Shown piece by piece: positions 45,919-57,600 of a DNA stretch of 64,000 nucleotides. The number at the start of each line of letters is the position of its first letter. Positions within the stretch are counted from its first letter, which is position 1. The notes below the pieces were generated by a model, which was not told the DNA's origin, searched no databases, and saw nothing but the letters and a program-made list of their open reading frames with translations. The stretch is from positions 63,977,548 through 64,041,547 of the forward strand of contig NC_087064.1 of NCBI RefSeq assembly GCF_963678635.1, given 5' to 3'. The position numbers and the translations under genes are program-made. The DNA comes from Symsagittifera roscoffensis. Taxonomy: Eukaryota; Xenacoelomorpha; Acoela; Convolutidae.

Positions 45919-46844
45919 CTTCTTAACTTTGTTTTTTTTTAGTAATGAATGTAGTGAATACTCTTATATGGGTCTTATTGATTTTTTTCGTTTTTTTTTT
46001 CAGGAAAAAATAGTAAAATTTGTTCACGCTTAATTTTGATTTTTTGCGGCTTAACTTTTAGTTTTTTTTAAAATTTCAGTTCGTTTTCTTTGTTAAAAAT
46101 GAAGGCAAACAATCAAACAGCAAAGTGTAAAGGTCACGGAAAACGTGAACGACTTCTAATTGTGAAAATAGAAATTAAATATCAGATTTGCCAGTGAAAT
46201 AAAAGTTTTACCTATTGATCCAGTTTTCTCAAAATTCAAAAAACTTTAGAGCCATCAATTTTTTTCATCGAAATTCAAAAATTGAAGATTTTTGAAAAAA
46301 CAAGTCAGTTTTTTTTTTTCAGTTTCCAATACTCGTTTCCAACTATCCTTTGGCTATGTTTCGTTTTTACTACAAAAAGACGGCTTTCAACTTTTTTCCC
46401 ATATAAAGTTCATAAATCATACATTTTAAAATTTATTTTACCTAATTTTTCAGCGAATTTCCCCATTTCTAATAAAAAACATCATTTTGCAAAGTCTATC
46501 CTTTAAAATTATGATCGCTCGGAAAGTCAGTTCGGCTGACTGAAAAACTATGAATAAAAGGACCGCTTTGCAAAAGTACTTGGTTTGACCTGCTTTTTGT
46601 CTAGAAGACGGAGATTACCAGAATGCCAGATGAAATGCAAAACGGTTCATATGGAATGATGTTTCAACTTTCCGATTGTACTTTTTACGTATACTTAGTT
46701 GGTAGACAATATTGATTTAAACAAAAACAAAATGAAAATTAAAAAATCAAAAACTCAAGCTCCACTTGCAAACTTTTAAATAGTATTGCAAAAAGTATCT
46801 GAAAGAAATTCATTGACAATTGAAGTAGCATGGAAATCGTTTTT
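45919..46844. other. No supported gene
   Basis: AT-rich; a 74-codon frame (46282-46506) is phenylalanine-rich because of T runs and is not convincing. Confidence 0.4.
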
Positions 46845-47386
46845 GTTCCGACTTTCGATACGAAAGTAACGGAATATTTGTGCTCGAGGTGGGTTTTTTT
46901 TTCTTCAGACAAATTTCGACTTTTTAACTAGCCATTTTTGACGGAATTTTTTTACATCATTCGAAAGGTATTGTTTTCTTGAGCTCAAATTTGAAAAGAT
47001 ATTTCACCTGTGATTATTTTTCGTAAAGTTACGGGGGTTTAAAGATTGCCATTTTGGCCAATTTGGGACAATTAACGCGCGATATATTTCGCGCTATTAA
47101 CGCGTAAGCGGAGAGTTAATCCGCCTTAGAAATCGTTCCAAATTGATTAAAAGAAGCTTATGTGCCATACTTAATTTGTTACAAGGAGCGAAATCTATCC
47201 TTTTGTATTTTGTATGGCGTGTGGGGGGGGGGGGGGGTGATTTTCATAAAAAATTTCAAATTTCAGAAAATTTTTTTTTGATTTTGTTTGATTTCATTGA
47301 ATTTTTAAATGTTATTACTGCTCCATAAACCTTAAAAGGCAGTCGGAACATTCAGGGCTCTGCCCTGATACGAGTAGTCTTGTTTG
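46845..47386 (+). repeat. Repeat family D, copy 4
   Basis: Starts GTTCCGACTTTCGATACGAA, ends AGTCGGAACATTCAGGG, and has the terminal hairpin CAGGGCTCTGCCCTG at 47353-47367. Contains a G15 run (47223-47237) where copy 1 reads CCCCACA, so the run grew within this copy. Confidence 0.75.
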
Positions 47387-48131
47387 TTTCAGACTTGATC
47401 GAAAGATGTTTTGGTTTTGAGAAGAACATAGCTTTTTACATAACGACGAGAGCGATATAAATTTCAAGCAGCAAAAACGCTAAAGGAAACAAGGATAGCG
47501 GGTTATTTTGCAAGTAGCACAAACTGTTACAACCATAGTCTTTAAAAATCCAACATTTTTTTTCAAATTAGTGTTGTTTTATTCTGCGTGGTGTAATAAA
47601 AATAACAATACCTGAACGAAACAGTAACGCTTAGGAATATTCGACCGTCACAGTAAAATAGGAAATTTGGAAAACAACTTTTCAAGAAAAATTACTAAAA
47701 AAACAATGAAAAATTTTCATATTGCAGTTTTTTTAGAAGTCTTGATTCCAAAAAGTTTTGATGCCTTTTATACGGCTTAAATAAAGCAATTGTAAGCTCT
47801 AAAGCTATTAAAACAAATCATTTTAAGCCTGCTCGCTTGCTTTACTTGCTCAAACTTAGACAAAAAAATTGAAAATTTTCTATTGAAACAACAAAAATTG
47901 AGTTTAATTTCAAAAATCAAATCAATTCAGTTTTCCATTCGCTAGTTTTTTGTTTTTTTTTTCCGGATTTTTTTTGTAAAATCCAGACGTTTGAGTCAGC
48001 GTCTTGGTGAGAAGGAACGCCTGTGGCTGATCCTAGGCTTAGTTTGCTAGCTTCATTTGTGATTAACTTTAGTCTGTAACAATTTCAATGCCAAATTAGT
48101 TACAAGGCTTGTGATTCTCGTGGAATTCAAT
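47387..48131. other. No gene seen; fragment of repeat C
   Basis: AT-rich. CCTGCTCGCTTGCTTTACTT near 47827 is an end of repeat family C. Nothing else was recognised. Confidence 0.4.
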
Positions 48132-49496
48132 CTAAAGAATGTTTTTTTTTAAAAAAAAAAAACAAGAAATATATGATCTCGTATGAAAACAAAAAGCAAT
48201 TAGGCATTCAACTAGAATATAATTTTTTAAGTTCTGTTCTTCATTGATTATGCCTAAAATAAATGTTATTTTTCCGTTTATTATCTTTCTGTTGAACTTC
48301 GAAATAAAAAGAGTTGTAGTAAATTCCTGGCTGGGCTGCCATCGTTGCTGATTCTGTTGATAGCTGTCTCGAACTTTCTTTTTTCGATATGAAACATCAA
48401 AGTCGAAAATTCGCTGAGATTTGTGGGCAAACAAAAACTTGGATTTTGTGACGTTTTGTAGAGGAGTTAGAAAAAGATTCACCTAATTGCGCAATGGAAC
48501 GGATTGAGAATGAAACATAGAGTTAACAATTTGTGAGAAAGCGAACTTAAAACAGAGTCAAGTCCATTGCCATCAAGTGTGTTCACGTTCACAAACCAAT
48601 AGACGTATGATCTTAATACATAAGGTGTCATAAGGTAGAGTGCGTAAGTGTTTTATCATTCCAAGTCGATTCACAGCTTCTTTTTCCCCTTCAATTAATG
48701 CGTATCTTGCGACCAGATTTCCCAACGACTTCGCGAGTGCGGATAGTCTAGTTCTTGTTGGCCTTTAAGTTGCCTCCTCAATCATGTTGTCTATTTTTGT
48801 TGTCTATTCGTTTTGGCGAGGACGCGTTGCTTTCTGTGTTCTCAGACGACGAATCATTGGATGAAGATAGTTAGTATTCCGAGCTTACAATTTCTTTAGC
48901 TAGTTGTGGAGACCACTTTTTCACGCAATTTAGAACCTCTACTGAGTTGCATACTTGTTACTGGTGGTTCCCCGTTGCGTGTAGATCGGGCTTTTATTTT
49001 AGGTCTGCTGCTTTTTCGTCTTCTTGCTTTTTGTGAACTTTTTTTTCCAATTTTGTGGGCTGATCTGTTCCTCTCTTTTCTCTCCTTGCGTAATTTTTGC
49101 CTCCCTTGTTTGCTTGTCTTCTTTGAATATAGGGTGGCTAGATGAGTCGGGTTGTTTGATATCTAAGAACTTGATCATTGATCTGTACACCTGGCTGTTT
49201 TTATAAGCAAGATAATCTTTTAGTCTTGAATATCGGCATAATTCAGAGTTTGCTGGGTGGGAGGCTAGGCGAATCCGCTGTTTCTTAGTAATCTTGGTTG
49301 TTTGGCTAACCTTGTACCTATATGGTGTGTGGAGTTTATGTGAGGTTTTTGCCTTTTGTTGTTTTGTATATTTGTTCAAAAAATTTTTGATTTTTTCTTT
49401 GGCAGCCTTGAGTACCACTGGAACCTGATCTAAACTACATTTTATGATTGGATAAATTAGATATTTTACCAATGTAAAGTATTTAATATTAACCAA
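48132..49496 (-). pseudogene. Decayed minus-strand coding region, unrecognised
   Basis: Several adjacent minus-strand frames read like protein: a lysine-rich 165-codon frame without an ATG at its beginning (48999-49496), serine/asparagine-rich and basic pieces around 48550-48990 in different frames, and a 116-codon frame (48132-48482) preceded by an acceptor-like CAATTAG. They lie in series but are broken by stops and frame changes. Composition loosely resembles the small basic ORF at 51073. It may be a decayed retroelement gene or exons of a host gene; I cannot name it. Confidence 0.3.
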
Positions 49497-49533
49497 TCAT
49501 GATCCATCTGACTAACAATCCACTTATTTGTAA

Positions 49534-49561
49534 GTGCTGAAATTACTTGTAATTTCAGCAC
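49534..49561. other. Perfect 13-bp hairpin at the left end of the LTR
   Basis: GTGCTGAAATTAC and GTAATTTCAGCAC are exact inverted copies separated by TT. Its place five bases from the putative LTR terminus suggests a structural or integrase-recognition role, which is inference. Confidence 0.7.
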
Positions 49562-49690
49562 CAGAGAGATTTGAATTTAACTTAGAAATTAGTTGACTCT
49601 CCAAGAAGACTTCAGCAGCCGCAATAAACCAGTATACCCTAGATCTATTGAGCCTAGCAGAGACTAGTTAAACAACCTGAGACTAGATAG

Positions 49691-49697
49691 TATAAGA
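49691..49697 (+). promoter_or_regulatory. TATA-like box in the putative LTR
   Basis: AGTATAAGAG with TATAAGA at 49691-49697, about 140 bp before the end of the putative LTR, a usual spacing for a U3 promoter. Confidence 0.35.
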
Positions 49698-49830
49698 GTA
49701 AGATTAGGATTGGTATTAGACTAAGAAGTTGCACGAATCTATCCGGCCGAAAATAAGATAGCGTGACGAGCAGACGGTGTACCCTATCCGAAATTACTCT
49801 ATGAGTTATAAACATCGGTCCTAACTCATC

Positions 49831-49848
49831 TGGTGCGACCATAAGTCT
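49831..49848 (+). other. Putative primer-binding site
   Basis: TGGTGCGACCATAAGTCT begins with the TGG that pairs with a tRNA CCA end, two bases after the LTR-ending CA. The matching tRNA is not identified. Confidence 0.4.
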
Positions 49849-49915
49849 CGAACAAGACCTTAATAGCTTAGAATTAACCAAAAATAGATTAGAATTTAGA
49901 CAAAACATTTTTAAA

Positions 49916-50149
49916 ATGTTACACGACGATAATTTAATCGAAATGTCTCTACGACTCAATAGATTAAAGCCAATATTCCGAACGATAAGAGAACTACCCG
50001 GAATTGCAAGAAGACCTCGAACCAGAGACGACATACGACAAAGTAGAAACTTACCATATAGTTATATGATAGTTCGGAAAAAGCCAACACAAACTTTTGT
50101 ATTTAGAATACTACTAGCAATGAATTTAGATTTTCATTTGCAAACATAA
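49916..50149 (+). CDS. Short leader ORF, 77 codons, uncertain
   Basis: Basic, leucine/arginine-rich predicted product starting at ATG 49916. The frame is open upstream back to 49805, across the primer-binding site. It could be a leader exon supplying a start codon to downstream spliced ORFs, or chance. No family recognised. Confidence 0.25.
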   Translation: MLHDDNLIEMSLRLNRLKPIFRTIRELPGIARRPRTRDDIRQSRNLPYSYMIVRKKPTQTFVFRILLAMNLDFHLQT

Positions 50150-51072
50150 AATCTTGAAGTCAATCTTCAAAATCATTTCAGGCGCTAAACAAAATTATTA
50201 ATATACAATAACGATTGATAAAAAGACCTCAGATCGTTTTCCTAAATTCTGCAGTAATATAAAAAAACATGTTTGAAAAATATTTATTGAAAAATCAAAA
50301 TAAAAATTAGTAGCATGACAATAAATGGTTAGCAATCATAAATCATCCTGTTGTTCCAGCTTCATCACCTAAACATAACAGCATTCATAAGCTCACTAAT
50401 ATCATAAAAACACTAAATCTTTTCTCTACACAAATTTAAATCATTTTAAACTTAAATTCACTTAAATTTAAAATCAGATCATCAAGGCTCACCCTTGGAT
50501 CTGAAATCATTTTCTATTTAATTAAATTTAAAACTTGATCATCAAGGCCTATCCTTGGATCAAAAAGAACAATTTTGTTCTCCCCCACCCACTTAGCTAG
50601 TGTCTAACGACCTCAAACGTCGATTCACTATCCAACCCTTTCTAAAAACCCAGGACTAACAGAAATTTTTGAACAAAACTAATCATTCAAATTAGGATAA
50701 ACAGTGAAGAACTTCGGTTATTCATCCTTCACTTGATCCCCCCTCTTACCAGACCCAGGATAAATCTTAGACTTAGTAAGTTTAAAATAGTATCTAACGA
50801 ACTACTCGCGTTCTAATTATACCTGAACCTTGTGGATCGATTTACTATTCTCCAACCCTGAACACAATCACTACCCTTAAGTAAGATTAAGTAAGTTAAC
50901 ACCTTAGCTTATACTAGCCACGAGAAAGTATAAAATCATTCTTCGGAATCGATATACTTTTCTCCCCAACCCTGAATAAATAGACCCAGGCTAACCAAAA
51001 AATCGTAAGGACTAACAGTCTAAGAAAATAGAAATCATTTAACAACCTTTTGCATCCGTCATCCTAAACCTT
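50150..51072 (+). other. Leader region with two tandem hairpins and repeated pyrimidine blocks
   Basis: No convincing ORF. Two tandem segments of about 60 bp each start TTAAATTTAAAA and form a hairpin: 50476-50502 (AGATC..CAAGG with CCTTGGATCT) and 50535-50563 (TTGATC..CAAGG with CCTTGGATCAA). Further on, a block of ATCTAACGA...CAACCCT type recurs three times (near 50600, 50790-50860 and 50935-50980). The position before gag would suit packaging or dimerisation signals; that role is inference. Confidence 0.5.
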
Positions 51073-51540
51073 ATGTCATTTAAAAACCTAGGAAATAAAC
51101 AAACAATCGTTTTACACAATTGTGAAATAGATAACAAAAAATACGATCTTGTAATCACACCTCATACACAAACAGTTGGATATATCAGAACAAAACGACA
51201 AACATTAAAAAGAAAAATAATAACCAAACAAAGACAAATAACACGAAAAAGATTTTCCAAAAACCGAAACGCATTTTCAGAATCAGAAACCAGCAGTTTA
51301 GACGAACTTTATAAAATAAAAGAATCTATAGATAAAAATTGCCCCATTCACGATCAATTATATTTTTCCGACTCAGAAACAACTTCAAATTCATCAAAAA
51401 GAGGAAAAAGAAGAATAAAAAAGCAATATAAACACAAACCAGTACACTTATACAATTGGAATCAACCAATTAGACACATCGATAACTACATATTAACAGT
51501 CATCAAACGAAAAAATGAGCTCAACACACACCCCAGGTGA
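51073..51540 (+). CDS. Small basic protein upstream of Gag, unrecognised
   Basis: 155 residues from ATG 51073, overlapping the start of gag (51515) by 26 nt in another frame. Very rich in K and R. A basic block (about residues 37-65) is followed by an S/E-rich acidic block (F-S-E-S-E-T-S-S) and a second basic block (K-R-G-K-R-R-I-K-K) that looks like a nuclear or nucleic-acid-binding signal. No domain I know. Ty3/gypsy elements do not normally have a separate gene here. Its open state and viral-style overlap support a real gene of the element; nucleic-acid binding is inferred from composition only. Confidence 0.55.
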   Translation: MSFKNLGNKQTIVLHNCEIDNKKYDLVITPHTQTVGYIRTKRQTLKRKIITKQRQITRKRFSKNRNAFSESETSSLDELYKIKESIDKNCPIHDQLYFSDSETTSNSSKRGKRRIKKQYKHKPVHLYNWNQPIRHIDNYILTVIKRKNELNTHPR

Positions 51541-54500
51541 AGAAAATCCAGATGATGATGATATCTTCCCCTTTATCGTAGATGCAACCACTGATAGAGG
51601 ACAGCATATATTTTGCAAAAATTTACTCTTAAATTTGTTTGAACCCGGAATCAGTCCATGTAAAACAGAGTTCCCAGATGTAAAAATCAAAAGACAAATT
51701 ATCGATCACTATTTGAAAGATATATGCAACTTAACACAACAATACGGAATCTACTCCAGAGAATTCAGCTCACCAAACCAGAATCACAGCAAATATGTAA
51801 TTCAAACAGACGACCTTGATTTAGAATTTTCAAAAGTATTCTCAGAATATATAAAAAGCATACAATATCATAACTCACAAAGAGCAAACTCCATATTCAC
51901 CAATGAAGTTTTTGCAATAATATATAGTTATATCTCGATATTAGAAAACGAAATCCCAATCCCAAATGTCTCACCGACAGAAACATCTAAACACATAAGA
52001 GTACGACATGAAATCACACTCCTCTCTAGTTTTCTAAATATAATTAAAGAAAATTTCACGAAAGATGAAGTTTCACAACATACAAAACACGACTTACAAA
52101 AAATTTTGGCATGGTTCATAATAGATTATTTCACACATAATATTGATTTAATTTCACAAGCAAGTAAAAATTTTAGACCCCAAAACTCAAACGATGATAC
52201 TGCCATCACAGAACAATCAGACTATGTTTGGGACCCCGAATGGTCTCATCCCGCTTTCATAAACTTCCCACAATCAATCTCAAGTCAAGCAATAACTACG
52301 ATATCTTATGTAAGAGATTATGTAAGAGTAATACCATTAACTATTGATGCAACACCATTAAACTATAATACATTTTTACCTGATATGCAAAATAATAGTT
52401 TAAACTCCACAGTCATACACAATGAAAACCTCAATGGAACTAGAAATCTCACTCAACACCAGACACCATCACACTTCATAAATGAAGAAATAGTACACAC
52501 AACAACTACACAACAAAGCATTTCACCCATACGTCCAAATTTAACAACACCAAGAAATACAAACCCTTCACAAACACAGGTAACCTTACAATCAACCGTT
52601 GAACCTTCGGTTGCCCCAAAATATTCACACATGGATTATCAAACATACAGATCCATGACAATACCGTCAAAAACACCACTCCCATATTATCTTCAACAAC
52701 ACGAAATAACAAGAAATCAACTTTCAAATTTTTCTCAAATGCCAAATGCAGCAGAATCATTACAAATGACAATGAATCCATACCTTATGGGTGGATCATC
52801 AATAACATCAAATAAACCTTTAATGGTATTCACAGGAACAGACCCTGAATATTCTGTAGAAGACTATTTAAATGCAGTAACAGCAAATTTGATTTTAAAT
52901 ATAGGACCTGAACCAATTAATACGCCACTACATCAAAACTGGATACATCGACGCACAGCGTTGATACAAACAACTTTAGACGGCGCAGCCCAAAAACGGT
53001 TTTCAGTATTGCCTATAGAAATAAAATCAAATTGGAAAAGGTTTACACAAGAATTTTCAAAAATGTTTGACTCCGAAAGAAACAAACAACAACAAAGAGT
53101 TTTATGTAATGAAATTCGCAGATTACCAAATGAAACCATCAAGCAATTAGCAATACGCATCGAAACACTAGTTCGAAAAGCATATTCATTAAATACACAT
53201 GACTATAAAAACACAAAGATGACAGAAATCCTAATGATGACCTTAACACCGCAATTAAGAAAAATAGCAATAAAAAAGAGAGCATCCCATCCTTCTTCAA
53301 TTCGAGAACCCGATTTAGATTTTCGAAAACTAGTAGACAAACTAGAACAAGCAGAAATCACAATGAAACTCGAAGAAACAGAAAATCTGAAATTACAATA
53401 TGTTAACCGAATCGAAACAAATAACACAAGTATCAACAATATACAGGAATCAGATACAGACCTCGTTGAAAAAATCACTGAAATACTCAATATTTACGAA
53501 AAACACCCAAACTTTAAAGGCAAACCATCTTTCAAAAAATGGTCTAATTATTGCCGACGATACGGACATAGTATTTCCGAATGTAGACAAAAACAACAGG
53601 ACAATCAAAACAAACCTCAAAAATATAAAGAACCGAATAAATCATTCTATCAATACATGAAGAAAGATCAAAATCTACCGAACAAAAATGTATACAGCAA
53701 CAACAGTTCAGGAAAACCACTTCCGAACAATACCAATTACACGAGAAATCAATCACCATATAACTCAAGTTATAGAGGAAGATCACCAGAACGAAGAAAT
53801 ACACAAAATTCGTCACAAAATCATTACAATAGACCAAATAGTCGAAATAACTACTCCAGATCTAATTCAAACACAACACAATTTGTTTCTAGATCTAATT
53901 CCCAATCAAGAAATAGATACTATCCAAACAATCAGTCACGAAACTCATCATATAATAGAAATAGAAACTATTCCAATAATCGAAATAGAAGCTATTCCAA
54001 CAACCGAAACCAGAATTACCCGAACAATCAATCAAGGAATAACTCATATAATAGATCAAGATATAACAGACCAAACAATAATTATCAAAACAGATCACAA
54101 AATAATTCACAAAATCGACATTCAAGCTATAATAATCGTTATAGAAATTATTCCCAATCACCACACAGGAATAATAACCATTATAATAATTCTAATAATC
54201 GCCATAGAAGTAGTACACCTAAACATCAAAGAAATATAAATCAAGTACAATCAATTCCAGAAACAACATCAGACCCTCCAGGTATTGATGACACAGTAAA
54301 TGATACGTTACAACTCAATCAAATAAACTGTGGATCATCAGACTCAGAAAGTGAAACAGAAAACACTATCTCCATCAATATGATAGCAGTCGAAAATGAC
54401 TATGAACCTATTATATATGAACAACCATTTTCATCACACATATATGAAAATCAATCAGAACTCCTTCACAATTATTATATTGAACCCATCCATTCCACAC

Positions 54501-54610
54501 CGACGACGCAAAAAACTAATGAAATTAACACTACAAATCAACCCAATGAGAATGACAAAACAAAATGCTTGAATACAAATCACATCTATCAAAATATACA
54601 AAAAGAATAA
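51515..54610 (+). CDS. gag: Gag polyprotein of the enveloped Ty3/gypsy element
   Basis: 1031 residues from ATG 51515, long for a gypsy Gag. The first ~420 residues are unrecognised and polar. A retrotransposon Gag domain follows (nt about 52840-53400), with a Y-L-N-A-V-T-A-N motif, W-K-R-F-T-Q-E-F and a C-terminal helical region. The zinc knuckle near nt 53541-53585 keeps C-x4-H-x4-C, but the position of the first cysteine is serine. The following ~160 residues (nt about 53750-54230) are an R/N/S/Y-rich low-complexity tract of Y-S-N-N-R-type units, probably RNA-binding. The C-terminal part is acidic. It ends in TAA at 54608, overlapping pol by 46 nt; pol is in the -1 frame relative to gag. 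Expected role: capsid assembly and genome packaging. No canonical slippery heptamer was seen in the overlap. Confidence 0.85.
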   Translation: MSSTHTPGEENPDDDDIFPFIVDATTDRGQHIFCKNLLLNLFEPGISPCKTEFPDVKIKRQIIDHYLKDICNLTQQYGIYSREFSSPNQNHSKYVIQTDDLDLEFSKVFSEYIKSIQYHNSQRANSIFTNEVFAIIYSYISILENEIPIPNVSPTETSKHIRVRHEITLLSSFLNIIKENFTKDEVSQHTKHDLQKILAWFIIDYFTHNIDLISQASKNFRPQNSNDDTAITEQSDYVWDPEWSHPAFINFPQSISSQAITTISYVRDYVRVIPLTIDATPLNYNTFLPDMQNNSLNSTVIHNENLNGTRNLTQHQTPSHFINEEIVHTTTTQQSISPIRPNLTTPRNTNPSQTQVTLQSTVEPSVAPKYSHMDYQTYRSMTIPSKTPLPYYLQQHEITRNQLSNFSQMPNAAESLQMTMNPYLMGGSSITSNKPLMVFTGTDPEYSVEDYLNAVTANLILNIGPEPINTPLHQNWIHRRTALIQTTLDGAAQKRFSVLPIEIKSNWKRFTQEFSKMFDSERNKQQQRVLCNEIRRLPNETIKQLAIRIETLVRKAYSLNTHDYKNTKMTEILMMTLTPQLRKIAIKKRASHPSSIREPDLDFRKLVDKLEQAEITMKLEETENLKLQYVNRIETNNTSINNIQESDTDLVEKITEILNIYEKHPNFKGKPSFKKWSNYCRRYGHSISECRQKQQDNQNKPQKYKEPNKSFYQYMKKDQNLPNKNVYSNNSSGKPLPNNTNYTRNQSPYNSSYRGRSPERRNTQNSSQNHYNRPNSRNNYSRSNSNTTQFVSRSNSQSRNRYYPNNQSRNSSYNRNRNYSNNRNRSYSNNRNQNYPNNQSRNNSYNRSRYNRPNNNYQNRSQNNSQNRHSSYNNRYRNYSQSPHRNNNHYNNSNNRHRSSTPKHQRNINQVQSIPETTSDPPGIDDTVNDTLQLNQINCGSSDSESETENTISINMIAVENDYEPIIYEQPFSSHIYENQSELLHNYYIEPIHSTPTTQKTNEINTTNQPNENDKTKCLNTNHIYQNIQKE

Positions 54611-57600
54611 CCCAAAGAAAAAATTTGGACAAACAATTTCTCTTAGAAAGTCCAAGAAACAAAGAATTTCAACCACCAGATCTTGAAATCGATTTTTTAA
54701 TTGATTCAGGAGCAGAATCAAACATAATAAACATTCCCACAAGGAATGAGATAAAAACATTACACCCAAAATTAACGCCCCTTGAAACATCCAGTAAACT
54801 AGCAACAGCACAAGGATCAACATTGGTAAACTCTGGAAAAATTCAATTATTTCTTCTCCCCACAAGAACAATGGAGCAAAATAAAATTTTAACTAAACCA
54901 TTTAAACAAATATTCCATATCACTGATATTAAACACAATATCATTGGAATACCATTTATCTCTAAATATATACCAACAATCAACATATTAAACAGTAAAA
55001 TACTAATCAAAGATAAATACACAAAAACAAAAGACACATCCCTAACATTTTTTCAAAGATTAAACAAACAACCACCATTCTTTTCAAAATTTTATCCAAT
55101 ATATAACCAACAAAGAAAACACCTGAAACCACTATCAGGAAACATATATAATTTTTCAATAAAACAAGTTCACCAATATGATAAAAAACAAAATAAACAA
55201 CAACTCTATATGTCAGACTTTGAATTCAAACCTATCCATAAGTTTTTCAAAATCACAATCTCATCCATAAAATATTTGAAAAACTCGAATTCAGATATTA
55301 TATCTCTACATGTATACAACAATACACCCTATCAAGTAACATTACCTTTAGGACTTTTAGGCTATTGCGAAACCAACGCTATAATATCACCAATACACGA
55401 AAAAGCATATCGCGTAAATAATGTACTCCAATTATTAGATATTTGTCAATCCACAATTCTTAATGAAGAATTATCCATAAATAATATGATAAGTAACGAA
55501 AAAAGAAATACGGATTATTTCACAAAAACCCCATATTTCAAACTGACATTCAACATAAATAACTACACAGAGAATCAACAGAAATTTTTAACAATGTTTA
55601 ATTTCCAACATTCACAAATAACACAAGACGAATTTGAAAAATTAGCCAAACAGCTAACTAAGTATTCATCAGTCTATGCAACATCCAAATTTGATGTTGG
55701 CAAAATCAGCTCATCACTACATCTCCCATTAAAACCAGACGCAGTTTTCAAAAAACAAAGAGCAAGTAAAGTACCAATTCACTTACACGATAAAGTAAAC
55801 AGATTACTCGACATTATAGAACAATACAACATTATATCACCAGTAAATAAAGAAGAACAACCAAAAGGCAACACATTTATCAACCCTGTTATCATTCTAG
55901 CCAAAGGAGAATCATTAAAAATCGTTCTCGACGCTAGATACCTCAACTCACTCATAGATGAATCAAAGTGTAATTGGCCTATTGAACCAATACAAGTTAT
56001 TTTAACAAAAATAAACGGAAAATACTTTACAACCGCAGATATGAATAGTGCATACAATCAAATGCCATTAGATGAACAATCGCGACGTTTAACACAATTT
56101 GTTATTGGAAACCAACAGTATGAATTCAACCGCTTATTCTATGGAATATCCATAGGACCAGCAGCATTTTCAGCTTTTATGAGCAAAATTTTTCGACCAC
56201 TAATACTCAAGAAAAACGCAATCACCTATTTAGACGATGTTTTTATGCAATCACAGACTAAAGAAGAAATGTTCAATGTTTTAGAACAATATCACCAAAT
56301 ACTTCAGAACGAAAATCTGAAGGCCGCCCCCGATAAATCACACTTCTTTTTGACAACAGTTAAATTCTTAGGACATAATATAGAAAGAAAAACAATCACT
56401 CCATTAAAATCACGCATTGACGCTATTCAGAAACTCCAACCACCAACAAATAAAAAGAAAATCCAAGAATTCCTTGGAATGTTAAACTTTTTAAGCAAAT
56501 ATGTCTATAAAATGCAATTATATCTAAGACCATTCTATAATATACTTAGACAACAAAATAAATTTGAATGGAATACAGAACATCAAGCACGATTTGAAGA
56601 AATAAAGAAACTCTTAACTGAACAAATTTCAAACACAATTCCAGATTCAAATCAACCATTTTATGCAATGTGCGATGCTTCGAACTTTGGCATCGGCGCA
56701 GCGTTATTACAATCACATAATGGTACAAACAAAATGAACCTTATATCAGCAAATTCTCGATTATTCACTCAAGCAGAGCTAAGACTCTCAACCCTAATGA
56801 GAGAATGTACAGCCATAATCTATACACTTACAGAATATGAATTTCTGATACTTGGATCAAAACATCCAACAGTTCTATTCACAGATCACAAACCAATCAT
56901 TTTTCTCTTTACTCAAAAATCCAACCCAAATCACCGAGTTTACAGATTTCAATTAATTTTAATGAAATTTCCAAACTTACATATAGTTTGGACAGCAGGA
57001 AAGAATCTTGCATTACCAGACACATTAAGTCGAAATACGCCACCGGAATTACTTACACGTAAAACCACAGTTGAAACACCCAAAAATATAAAATTCTACT
57101 TTGCAAAAAACGAAACATCACCCCGACTAGAATGCAAATATGCAGTAAAAACTGACGTTGAACAATCACAGATAAACAATCTACAACACTTCCCACTTTA
57201 TTTAGATTGTCAAAATAATCCCTATGAAGTTGACCTACTTGGAACATCAACTTTTAAACCAATCCCATATTCACAATGGATAAAAAATAACACCCAACAA
57301 AAAAGAGTAAAACAACACTCGCATAAAAAAGACCTTTTTCCACTAATTGAAAAAGAAAACCTAACTGATAAAATAAATTTATCAGGACCACAAACAAACG
57401 ATTCAAAATACACAATAAATCAAGTATTTGACCTCCATGACCCACTTGATACAATTCCTTTATCTAAATTAGAAATAGAAAACATTTTTCTCCCCCCAAC
57501 AGAAACAATTACAATTTCAACATTGAAACAATACCAAAATCTTGACCCAGTAATTAGACAACTAAAATCATGGCACAAATATAAAACTAAACCCGTCAAG

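Larger units (their letters stand above)
49529..49828 (+). repeat. Putative 5' LTR of the enveloped element
   Basis: Runs from TGTAAGTGCTGAAATTAC to ...CCTAACTCA, so it has the TG...CA ends of an LTR. It is followed after 2 nt by a primer-binding-site-like word. A perfect 13-bp hairpin (49534-49561) sits at its left end and a TATA-like word lies at 49691. Only one copy is in the window, so this rests on signals alone. Confidence 0.45.

Noticed and set aside
49654-50034. 126-codon minus-strand ORF across the putative LTR and leader
   Set aside because: Opposite to the element's coding strand, hydrophobic because of complementary codons, and overlaps LTR signals.
54565-54610. Programmed -1 frameshift site in the gag-pol overlap
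   Set aside because: Pol is in the -1 frame, but no X-XXY-YYZ heptamer in the gag frame was seen; pol also has its own ATG in the overlap.
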